The notes below the pieces were generated by a model. It worked only from the letters and a program-made list of their open reading frames with translations. It was not told the DNA's origin and did no database searches. Of a stretch of 64,000 nucleotides of DNA, positions 49,801 through 59,500 are shown piece after piece (the stretch's first letter is position 1; each line of letters starts with the position of its first letter). Source of the DNA: Zoroaster sp. YZ-2022 (lineage: Eukaryota; Echinodermata; Asteroidea; Forcipulatida; Zoroasteridae); NCBI GenBank assembly GCA_029582265.1, contig CM055828.1, positions 1,466,902-1,530,901 on the forward strand, written 5' to 3'. The translations under genes and the position numbers were made by a program.

Positions 49801-52229
49801 TAAAAGGGGAAACGACGCATTATTAATTTGTGGTGTCTTGATCTGTGTAATCATTGATAAACCGCAACTATTTTACTTGTAAAATTAATCCTCTAAATTG
49901 CTTTAACAGTTCGGATAAAGGTTATTCAGTTATTGGAGTGTTGCGCTACTGAACTAAGACTGCCATTATCCGGTTCTATTTTTCGGTTCCAGTTATCCGT
50001 AAACGACTTTTGAAAATTTTGACTGAACATTTAAGCCACACAAATGGAAATCTCCGATTTTTTAAAACTTGTTTGTGTGGGGAATGGGGGCCGGAATGTA
50101 TTAGAGTAAGTCCACATTTATTATGACTTATTGGTTACTTTATGCATTTGGGAGTATTTATGTGTTTTAACAAAATTGTTTACGGGTACCCGGGTATCCG
50201 AAGATTTCCAATTTCGGGTATCCGGTTCCCGAAATAACCGAAAACACACAGCCTTATACTGAACTATTCTGCGGACTGGCTCAAAGGCTTGTCTAGAATT
50301 TTGTTTAAACAAAAGGTTTCATAACAAAATAGTTGCATGGAATTAGCGCATCATTGTTTACTGCAAAGGTTGGTCATAATTATAGAAACTCAATCCTGAT
50401 CATGTTTTACATCGACTAAAATATGGTCATGAAGTCACATATTGTTGTAAAACTTTCTCATGAAACCTTTTGTAAAACTTTCTCATGAAACCCTTTCTAG
50501 TATCTAAAATCAATAAACACAATAACCTAATATAATGGGATTTTCCTTGATTGGCATTCCCTATCACCGAGAATCCTGTCTCGTCATGTAAGGCCTATAC
50601 TGTTTGTAATTATTTAGGAAAATACATCCACTGGTGGTATACACAGAAGAGGCACTTGAAGTCACATATCTAATCTGTACGAATGATATAAACATCAAAC
50701 AATAATTTCTATAGATTTGATGCAAATGGGCTAGATATAAGGGGCCCTCGAATCGGCTGTGAATGACTGATGAGAGAAGTACTTCAGTCCCAGTTGAGCT
50801 CTAAGTATAGGTGAGTTTTGACTGCAAATTTCATTAGTTGAGACTTCAAGCAGGATCATTGGGGCAGCCTGATTTATATGATGGGACTTTGCAGTGGGGT
50901 AAAGAACTCGATGTTTAGCATGTATCCTAACACGGAGTTTTGATCCAAAATTACCGGTATGTGGTGAAAATGGGTTCCATTCACAAAACTAACTGGGTGT
51001 GGAAACTTAGTAATAACAAGGATTGGTTAAAGTAGGCTTTTAATATTCCCTTAATACTTAACAGATTATTATATATTTCTGTACTGAAAAGTGCAACAAA
51101 TGTCTTTGAAACACTCACCATTTTGTGGAAGCATTTCTTACAAGATTCTTGATGTAGCCCTTGCCTTTTTTGGTAGTATGTATGATAACATTTATCTCCA
51201 TTGGTAGATCCTGGGGGCAGGGGGAATATGCCCACCTTTATTTCTCCGTGCATATCATATTTCTTAGTGTGCTGCCATTTTTTGCTTGGTGCCCCTCCCA
51301 CTTTCTCAAGACAGTGGATCCGCCCACGCCACCTGATATCACAGTACATTATTGTAATGCTTGTGTCTTATTCATGTGCACGTATGCAGACAATCTGATA
51401 TTATTCTGTTATTATTTCGCAATGATTTTTTTTCCGATCCATATTTCATTTGGAACCAACAAAAATCGTAGTCTTTGTAATAAGTAAATGCTAAATTAAC
51501 TGTTCGAACCCAGTGTTGCATAGTAAACTGGGCCCGAGTTAAATGAAATCGATTTGCTTCATAGTGGTACTGACGCACGCTTATTGTTTGAAGTATTCGA
51601 TTTATAGTGCAGTTCATTAAGCGGACTCTGCGTTAAACAAGTGACAGTTAGGAAACTGCCTTTAGTCATTGTATCCTGATATTTAATTATACGAGGTACC
51701 CCGTGGTTAACACATTGCGAACTCAGTGGGTTTATTATGACAACTCTGACAGCTGTTATACAGTGTTGGCTGTATGACATGTTCTGCGCAGAATTCATGC
51801 TTATCCTATGGGAATATTTACTCCGTAATTATTATTTATCTGGGTCGGATTTTGAACATTACTATTCAACTAGTAACTGTTGTCGCGTATTATTTCTACC
51901 CTTATTGTAATGGTAGTACCACACTGTGTAAGCCCTGCCACTGTGCCAGAAAAATGGCATCACGAACACTAAAACCTTGCAATTACGATTATTCCTTTAG
52001 TACTTCAAACCGAACAGGACATGCAATAATGAAAACATTCCTCAATTATGTTAGCATTCCAAGATTAAAAATGAAACACCTAAATAGAGTGTAACATTTT
52101 CATAAAATTCAGCCTCATTTGGCTGGAATCCAACGACAACAGAGTAAACATTGGTAAGGTTTGAAGCTTTCCAAGGTGGAAGTATAATGTAAGGTTTGCG
52201 GTATCACCTTGTTAAGCCTCAGAGTCAGC
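46815..52229. other. Non-coding stretch
   Basis: No gene supported. Small tandems: GCGATTATGTTAAA (47520), AAAACTTTCTCATGAAACC (50447 and 50470). hAT-end-like strings GGATCCGCCCCTA (49740) and GGATCCGCCCACG (51315). Nothing else seen. Confidence 0.45.
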
Positions 52230-52345
52230 ATTCTACTGAAGATGATCAGAGCACACTGATCGAAACGTCGAATTGTCAAACCATATTTTTTCAAACTCAT
52301 TTATAAAGAATTCACATGGTGCTACAGCATACCTTCAGATTTAGA
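52230..52345 (+). mobile_element. Penelope-type tail repeat (better-preserved copy)
   Basis: Shares about 110 bp with 17501-17620 in the same orientation, ending with ACATGGTGCTACAGCATACC. It starts with the hammerhead-like motif described separately. No ORF is attached upstream; 52120-52230 may be more of the same element. Confidence 0.65.
52236..52269 (+). ncRNA. Hammerhead-ribozyme-like motif
   Basis: CTGAAGA fits the CUGANGA core. GATCAG and CTGATC form a perfect 6-bp stem II around AGCACA. GAAA follows, then the self-complementary ACGT and C (GUC cleavage-type triplet). One unpaired T precedes stem II, as the A does at 5639-5669. This matches the minimal dimer-type hammerheads known from Penelope-like elements. 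Stem I pairing is weak (ATTC with GAAT, two bases offset), so activity is uncertain. Confidence 0.55.
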
Positions 52346-53275
52346 GAAATCACTAGTTTATTTGCCATCTGGCTATGATCTATAATGTATCATTCCATAT
52401 AGGGGAGTTTGGACAGCTTTGAGGCTCGAGTTAAACATAACTATCTGAGGAATATAACAGACACTCAATTTGTCGTTAAATCAATATCTTGATATCATTC
52501 AGTAATGGACATAGTTCATCGACTAGAGGCTATAACGTCCCTCTCCAGAAAACATCCCGTCATGTTTGTTTCTTGACTCTTAGGTATTGCTCTCTAGAGT
52601 TAAAGATGTTTGTCTGTATACTAAGACTAAAAGGTATTTGGATCAAAACAAATAATAGAGTATATTACAGAATGATGAAAACATACAGGTGGATATATAC
52701 GTCATAAGCCTCTCAATATAGCATGGTTGTTTTGTCGATATCTGTAGAATTCATTTCGTTAAAAACTCTCATGTTTGTAGCGTATTTCTGCCTTAATTCG
52801 AGGGTTTTTGTTTGTTGAGAACTTAAGTTAAAAACTCTTTGTAGCGCATTTTTCATGTGTGTTTGCTTCGAAATACAAATGGGCGACTTGAGAGGGGAGG
52901 GGGAGGATTATTATGTAAATACTTGTATCACTTGTTGCATAGAATTAGAAACATAATTTTTTTGGAGACAAATTTCTCATACTGATCTGTCTAACAGGTG
53001 TGATTATTATTTCCATTAAATCAAAAGTCATCGTCGTTGAAAAAAAATATCTAACAAAACTAATTAATTTTCAGGTTTCTATCATTGAACTTAAAGATGG
53101 ACTACAACGGAATAATGATAAGTGCTGTATTGCTGTTTTCGTTCGAGAAATGTGTAATGATTACTAACATATTATTATTATTCAATAAAACTTGTTCCTT
53201 CATGCAAAAAAAACCTCAATTTGATCGGCGTTCTACGACCCAGAAAAGCCCAGTTTCACCAAAAGCCCTCAACTC

Positions 53276-53433
53276 ATGAATAATTCATACTTCGTGTGTG
53301 ACGTAGCACCCATGACGCTTTGTTACCCGCCCCACGCACAACAGTCGATCGTGTGTACTGTATGCATTTACCATACATGCAATGCGGAACAACAGCGGAC
53401 AAGCGACATCTTCTCGACCGAAAAACAGCGAAA
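53276..53433 (+). promoter_or_regulatory. Probable promoter/5' UTR of the P2RX7_C-domain gene
   Basis: CpG-richer than its surroundings, with a CRE-like TGACGTAG (53300-53307) and GCCCCACGC. No TATA box in the last 100 bp. The translation start context is GCGAAAATGT. Confidence 0.4.
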
Positions 53434-53984
53434 ATGTCCGATAGCAGCGAATATTGGGAAGTTCACAGTATAGATGAGGAAGAGGAGTTTCATATAGGCA
53501 CTTCTGAGGATAGTGATGTCAGCTGTAGCGATGAGGGGAGCTCCCCAGACGAGAGAGAAGGCGAAGACGATAACGAACAAGTCGAAGTACGTGGCGCTGA
53601 ACCATACCGGTTCGAGCCACTTGCGGCGCCTGCAGTTGACCAGCCCGGTGACGGTGATCGTCAGGCCGAAGACGACGAACCACATCCTGATGATAGACGG
53701 CTAAACAGTTCAGTTCAGTTCAGTTCTTTAATATTTTCCACACTTATCAAAATATACATTATGGATATAAGTAAACATACAATAATATTATAAGGGTTGT
53801 AGCAATAATAATAGATGGATAATAATAATAAATAGTAATAAGATATAAAGAAATTAAATGCAAGTGGAAGTGGAAGGAGGCCCTTAAGAAGCAATGCTTG
53901 TCTAGTAAGGACCCCCCAGATAAGTATAATAAACAAGACGAATGAACAATTTTATGTATAGTGAAATATAGACAACACAGACTG
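53434..53984 (+). pseudogene. P2RX7_C gene exon 1, interrupted by a LINE insertion
   Basis: Codons run in frame from ATG 53434 to CTA AAC A (53701-53707) and resume at AAC ACA GAC TG (53974-53984) just before the donor GTAAGC (53985). Without the insert the exon ends Arg-Leu-Asn-Thr-Asp-Trp, exactly what the family has before its first Cys, with the Trp codon split TG|G across the intron. With the insert, translation runs into LINE sequence and stops at 53791-53793. Confidence 0.85.
53708..53973 (-). mobile_element. 3' end of a CR1-like LINE inserted in exon 1
   Basis: About 266 bp. On the minus strand it ends AATATTAAAGAACTGAACTG with an (ACTGA)n tail (53708-53726), the short 3' repeat style of CR1 elements. 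The tetranucleotide AACA flanks both sides (53704-53707 and 53974-53977), consistent with the short target duplications of this clade. The open minus-strand frame here is UTR-like and AT-driven. Confidence 0.75.
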
Positions 53985-54526
53985 GTAAGCCCACAAAATG
54001 ATTAATGAATGAAATACTGAATGATGCTTCGTTTGATCAATTCGTTTCTGCTGTACAAATATAGTTGTAGGCTATACTTGACAAAAACATGAACGAACAT
54101 GATGGAGACCCAAGGTACATAATGTAGTAGTACATGTACATGTGTACAATTGTACATGTGTACAATACATGTACAGTGGAAATTTGGGGGTAATTACTAT
54201 GTCTTGCGTTTTATGATTTGTTGGCAATATTAGCCAGTATTTATGAAGACATGATGGGAAAGTAATCACTGCTCAAAATTCAAATAAAATCATGATCTTT
54301 TACCTTAAGCATAATTGACATTTAGTCTTTCCCTTCAAATCAAAGGTTGTAGCCCCCTGCACAATAAAAATGTTTGATCTGCCCATGGAAAAATGTATTC
54401 CTTCGTGATGTACCTGTCCTTGATCAGTTCATGGGGGATGTATTTCAAGATCAATTTTTAAGTAGTGCAACCCCAATGACAAAGTTACTAAAATTATATT
54501 TTCCAAACTTGTTTTTTTTGTAATAG
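53985..54526 (+). other. Intron 1 of the P2RX7_C gene with a dyad cluster
   Basis: GT-AG intron of 542 bp. At 54130-54175 a cluster of ACATGT and TGTACA palindromes includes the 14-bp palindrome TGTACAATTGTACA. Confidence 0.7.
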
Positions 54527-54746
54527 GTGTTCGTGTGGACATTGTGTTCTTCAGCCTTTGCTCGCAAACTGTATATGTTGCAAAGAAGTTGAGAAGACAG
54601 AGAACATGATGCGGCAGCTGGACATTAACGTGGATGATCCCAACCAGTGCCTTGCCATCCATGATTGGTTTGATGCGATCTGCCTCCACCCAGGAGTGCT
54701 TGCAACAGCGTATCTTCAGAGATGCAGTTGAAGGAACGCTTGACCA
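54527..54746 (+). pseudogene. P2RX7_C gene exon 2, with a 2-nt deletion
   Basis: The acceptor TTTTTTTTGTAATAG ends at 54526 and the donor GTAAGT starts at 54747. The exon reads CSCGHCVLQPLLANCICCKE and onwards to HPGVLATAYLQ, then meets TGA at 54726 in that frame. From AGA GAT GCA (54718) the next frame gives RDAVEGTLDQ, which joins exon 3 in frame. Loss of one AG from the string CAGAGAT (54717-54723) explains the shift. Confidence 0.85.
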
Positions 54747-55130
54747 GTAAGTGATTTGAGTGTTGACTGAATGTACAAAGCCAATGTACCATCAATTTCA
54801 ATTAATATTTTAGAGCAATGTCAGTTTTGAATGATCTGCATATCAAGCAGATTACTTTTGATTGACCAGAATGAGCACCGGTGTTTACTTCAGAGTAACC
54901 GCACACAACTGAATATGACCTTGGTTGACCCACGTGCATCTATATCTTATTGTACATGCATTACATGTATGTAATTGTTTACTTTTGATCATGATTGCCT
55001 TTTGGTATGGTTATAGTTTTATAGCATTTCAGCTTCACATGGTGTTAACGTAAACAATATCGATACTCCACCATGCAAATCACAAATCTTATGTTTATAA
55101 TTTTGTCTGATTTTTTGTTTTGTTTTACAG

Positions 55131-55299
55131 AAAATATCGCCATGTTGCATATCGGCAAGTGGTGAGGTGGTGTTGGGGTTATCTTGGCCGTTTCAACCGG
55201 GTGCCACTGCCATCATGTGTAATGGACGCAATCCGCAGGACGTTCCCAAACCCTGATGGACAGTACCGTAAAGGATTTTCGTATCCACCACTGGATTAG
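55131..55299 (+). pseudogene. P2RX7_C gene exon 3
   Basis: The acceptor TTGTTTTACAG ends at 55130. The exon completes the split Gln codon and gives KYRHVAYRQVVRWCWGYLGR, then PLPSCVMDAIRRTFPNPDGQ and a natural end YPPLD before TAG at 55297. All conserved positions of the domain's C-terminal half are kept, so this exon is undamaged. Confidence 0.9.
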
Positions 55300-55488
55300 G
55301 CCGATTTGCTTTGTTTTATTTTTTAAATTGGTAACATTCTTCCCTAGTTATAATGATCTGGAGGAGTTACAAAGTATTTTGTGCGTTCATAAACCAAGAT
55401 CAATGGCAGAATCACTTACGTGTGTATTTCATTTTGTGTCTTTTCGGGGGGGGGGGGGGAGAAGTTGATTAATTTAGCACTAATGTGA

Positions 55489-55494
55489 AATAAA
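55489..55494 (+). terminator. Candidate polyadenylation signal
   Basis: AATAAA, 190 nt after the P2RX7_C stop codon; a G13 run lies shortly before it (55446-55459). Confidence 0.5.
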
Positions 55495-56205
55495 CTTGTT
55501 TTATGTTGCCAACAATACACTATGGTAAAAACATTACAAATTCGGTATGGCAGAAAGATGCCAAGAACTGAAAATTTTACAAGACCTTAGTACTTTCGAA
55601 TAAATGACAAGACAAAATATGTATGTATTTGCAACCAACAATTGAGTTTATTTTTGAGGTTAAAATATCAAAATTAAAAAAGTTGCCTCTTGATGACGAA
55701 AACAACTTAATCAAAATCCTGTACATACTTGTTTGGAACTTGGCCATTGTTCTGTTAAACCGAACTGGAAATCCTTTGAAATTCTTTTCACACTTGCTCT
55801 TTTCCCAAGAAAAAACTTACAATCAGCATAACTCTACTGCTGAGCAGGTTCAGATTTTCTTGGATTAAAGCTAATTCAATTAGGTTTTTTGGCTTTGCAT
55901 CACAAAAGGGAGAAGTGTGACAAAGACTAATATTGTAAATCTCATGTTGGTAAATCTCATGTACTTCTGCCTATAAAACTTAAAACTTAAAACTTGTTCT
56001 GAGTGTACAGTGGCAATAAATTGTAAAATACAAGAATAGAATAACAATAAATGTTTACAGGTCATGTCATTCTGTCTTCAATCAAATATTAATAAAAAAT
56101 ATAAAAGACATGCATATAGCACCAAATCCATTTGAATAAAATGCTCCCAGGCCCTTTAAATATAATAAAATAACCTAAAGTAACAATAGCAAAGATTATA
56201 AAAGA
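55495..56205. other. AT-rich spacer between the convergent P2RX7_C and THAP loci
   Basis: The frame at 55623-55868 is open but unrecognised. AAACTTAAAACTTAAAACTT tandems lie at 55976-55995. Confidence 0.4.
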
Positions 56206-56255
56206 TTAAATACATGGGAGCCAGATCAAGTGATAAAAACAGGCAAATATCAGCA

Positions 56256-56273
56256 GGGGCGGATCCAGGAATT
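56256..56273. repeat. hAT-type terminal sequence
   Basis: CAGGGGCGGATCCAGGA, the best copy of the GGATCC-containing end motif in this window. No partner end or 8-bp duplication was found. Confidence 0.5.
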
Positions 56274-56284
56274 TTGGCATGAAG

Positions 56285-56424
56285 GTGAAATCCTTTCGTG
56301 TATTATTCACGAACTTCACCCATTCCTTTGATATCGCAGGATCCCGCGGAAATTGAAAAAAATGAGTCTCTGGATTCTTAATACTATTTCTAGTGCATCC
56401 ACCAACAACACATGAAGTCGGCAT
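56285..56424 (-). pseudogene. THAP-domain first exon, rest missing
   Basis: On the minus strand, ATG at 56424 gives MPTSCVVGGCTRN, then HFFQFPRDP and EWVKFVNNTRKDF. This is the first half of a THAP zinc finger: Cys5, Cys10, the FPRD loop and the invariant Trp (residue 35). The expected Cys-x-x-His (as in CSxHF) should follow about 15 residues later, but the sequence instead runs into CCAAAATTCCTGGATCCGCCCCTG-type hAT-end sequence (56256 on). The frame stays open to 56206 and by chance contains a CFYH, spaced slightly too far. No later exons are seen. THAP domains bind DNA and occur in P-element transposases and host regulators. Confidence 0.7.
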
Positions 56425-56507
56425 TATAACTGTTAGACAACAACGTCGAAAAAAAGCTTCATAAAAACTTCATGCCTCTGCTGACGCATGAAAACGCATG
56501 TATAATA

Positions 56508-56535
56508 ATACACGGAAGTAACATGGCGTCTTCTG
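56508..56535. promoter_or_regulatory. ETS plus YY1-like promoter motif
   Basis: CGGAAGTAACATGGCGTC combines an ETS core (CGGAAGT) with a YY1-type AACATGGCG. It lies 90 bp upstream of the THAP exon and fits a TATA-less promoter that could serve it. Confidence 0.4.
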
Positions 56536-59500
56536 TTTACTCTCGGGTGCTCATGGGTTATACGTCATCCCTTTTCGCTGGTTTACAAGTCCGCTGGTAC
56601 TATATCGTGGATTTCATAGTGGATTTTCAATGGGTCTTTGTCGGGAACCAGTGCAGGGCGGGAAATTTCTAAAATCGAAGAAGCGGGGTCTAATTTTTTC
56701 GGTCAAATTGCAACAAAATTATAAAGAGAAAAACATGACCACAACAATAAATTGTTACCTGAACACAACATAAACAAGGTTCGATAGTCAATTTAATGTG
56801 AGAGTTCTCGTTGTAGTCCATCTTTAAACGTTTACAGGTAGAGTATGCCTGCCTGCATACATTGTGTTCACATAAGCCTATATACCAACATTACCAAACT
56901 ATGTAGTCTATTATGTAGTCTATTATGTAGTCTATGTTTGTCTAGCTGGATATTGTGTCAATGCGCCAACCCATGCAACATATCCCATGAGCTAACTTGC
57001 AATTAGCGTTATTACGCTGTTGTTTCTGTCATTAGATATTTGTGTTTAAGCATTTCATTTTCAGAGACCTTTAACATGATATGATTGAGAATCATTTTAG
57101 ATGTGTACGGTGATGGTAATGATGATGATATATCCCCAAAGGACGTAGATATCTGAGTTCATAAACAGCGTATCATGATCATTGGGATCAGCAGGTAATG
57201 TATTCAGTTCATTCATTGTAGTCCTGCACACCAAACATGGTATAAAGCAAGCCTGGCACTAAGCCAAAGTACTCTGCTCCTTTCACACAGAACAATCTAC
57301 CAAATTACCAGGCAGATGTATTTCGAAACGTGTTCACTGACCTTTTAACTTGATACGTTCAATATCATCTTTTGAATGTATCGGTCAAACACGTAGGTTT
57401 TCCACATCCGAAAATTTACATAGTATATTGGTGTTCGGTAACTCGAAAGCTGCTGCCTTTTTGATTAAAAGGTCGCGTTTTAAAAAGGATTTTTGAATTC
57501 GTTATTGATGTCCCAAAATTAGTAATGCGGACTTATAAACATGGAAGTCATTATCTTGTCACCACTCTCAAAAAGAGTACAGTTACAGATGTGATAGCTA
57601 TTTAATGAATGGCGTGTAAAACACATGAAATCTTTGTCGAATGTCAGTTAGGCTTTTTTTATCAAGCCCTTTAAATCAGTGAAATAATATCAGCCTTTAT
57701 CTGATATACAAAAATAATAAATTAAAAAAACACTAGGTGAAATCAAACATCTTGAAAAATATTGCGCCCGAGTTGTTCTCATTTAACTCGTAGAGGTGTA
57801 AATTATAACCGTAATGAATTTTTTTAAATAATAAAAAACAAAATTATCTAAAATAATGCATTCTGTTTGCATGGGAAAGAACATAGCGTGTCGCTTTAAA
57901 GTGAGAAACTGTAAGCCATGTTTTTGTTTGTACTTTTAGTAGAAACGTGGTAGGTACTGTTTGAACTATTCATAAGGCATATTTGATCTCGATCAAGTAT
58001 AAATACATGACCGTGCTTCTTGTACCCTCTTCTTTTGTGTTTCTTTCACACCTGACCAACTTCTGCCCACTCTTGTGTTTATGTTTGTGTGCATGTCTGT
58101 ATAGGCTACCGTCCATTTTGCCTTTGAAACGTAAGGCCATTAACTACTATTTTGCATGTATTCTACAGGTCCTTTAGGTTGGTAAGCAGTTTGCAAAAGC
58201 TAATTCTTCGGACCTTATTATAGTTTCTTGTTGATTTTTATTTAACGCATTCGTATTTCGCGTTAAGCGGTAGCGGAAACACATTGATACACAAAACAGC
58301 CGTCAAACCCTTACGTTACTAGCCGTAAATTTATCTGCGGGCGCTCTTTAACTCCACAAGGATGCGTATTCTCGATGGATCACTCAGATCGCATAGCCGA
58401 GATGCTATTTATAGCATACCGTATGCTATTGAGGTGTGAATTCAGAGGCAAGAACAGTGGTATTATTTTTAGAGCCCTGATGAAATGCACACGCTGTGAA
58501 TTTGATGAACGATGGTCATTATGTTTGTACGCTGCATTATTTGCATGTGCTTATCGTCAGATTATCATTTTTTTTAAAGGAACGTTATAGCTTAAGATTT
58601 GTATTTTTGGAAAACAGCTAACCTTAAATTTGACCTCTAGTTATAGGCCTGTTAGTTTCTGTTTTTTGTGTGGGTGTTTGTCGTCTAAATATCCCCTCTA
58701 ATTTATCTTTATTTTGTCAGCAGAATTATACAATTAATCACCAGTTACTGCATGAAGCATTTACCCTTTGAAATTTATTTGAAAGCTTATTCGATTACAG
58801 CATCGTGCTTCTGCCACATTTCTTCGACACAGAATGTGCTTATCTAGTTTAATTATTTTACCAAGGTGAATTCCAGGGATTCTGAAATGAAAAAAATATG
58901 CCTCTCAGAAAAAGCATTTTTACGATTTGCTTGCTCGTAACAGGTTGAGTCCGCGGTTTTCATTTTAGTTTTCGCCATGGAATGAACGTGACCATAGCTC
59001 CGGCACGCTTTAATGCGTACCTGGGCAAGTATTGTGGTAAACATAGATCCCAGTATCGTGTGTGTTAATATGCAATTTACCATCTGTTATAGATGGGACA
59101 TAATGACATCAATTGTTTTCATTAAGAGCAACCTCTTTTGAGCTTACCTAAGGTAATGTTCATTGAAATTGTTATATGTTTCAATGGATAATTCAACGCT
59201 GTTTTTGTTTTAGACACGGTTTGTGTTTATTTTCTGAATCAGTGTCAGTGGTCTGAATTTGTAAATAAGGTTCCATAATTTTCTAAGAAATTGAATCTCT
59301 CAAAAGGATGTAACGTTTACAGTATGATTTCATAAATATTGTTATCCTGACGAGGTATACAAGTACACACAATCATATCAAATCAAAGTTTTTGTTATAG
59401 CTTGATACAAAATTATGTAATAAAGTTGAAGCTTCATTTGATGTTACGTCAAATAAAATATAATTAGCTTCTATCAAGGCTTCCTGCTGCGGATCTGGCG

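Larger units (their letters stand above)
53434..55299 (+). pseudogene. P2X7-type C-terminal (P2RX7_C) domain protein gene, broken copy
   Basis: Three exons encode an acidic N-terminus (MSDSSEYWEVHSIDEEEEFH...), the linker EPYRFEPLA typical of the family, then the cysteine-rich domain known as the cytoplasmic ballast of P2X7 receptors but common as a stand-alone protein in marine invertebrates. Visible family residues: W-C-S-C-G-H-C and C-I-C-C (zinc/palmitoyl cysteines in P2X7), HPGVLATAY, YRHVAYRQVVRWCWGYLGR, PLPSCV and FPNPDGQY. No channel or membrane segment is present, so it is not a receptor. Two lesions: a CR1-like insertion in exon 1 and a 2-nt loss in exon 2. Splice sites and the final stop (TAG 55297) are intact, so inactivation looks recent. 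Function of stand-alone members is not established. Confidence 0.85.

Noticed and set aside
53434..55299. P2X7 receptor gene
   Set aside because: Only the C-terminal cytoplasmic domain is encoded; no transmembrane or ATP-binding ectodomain sequence precedes it.
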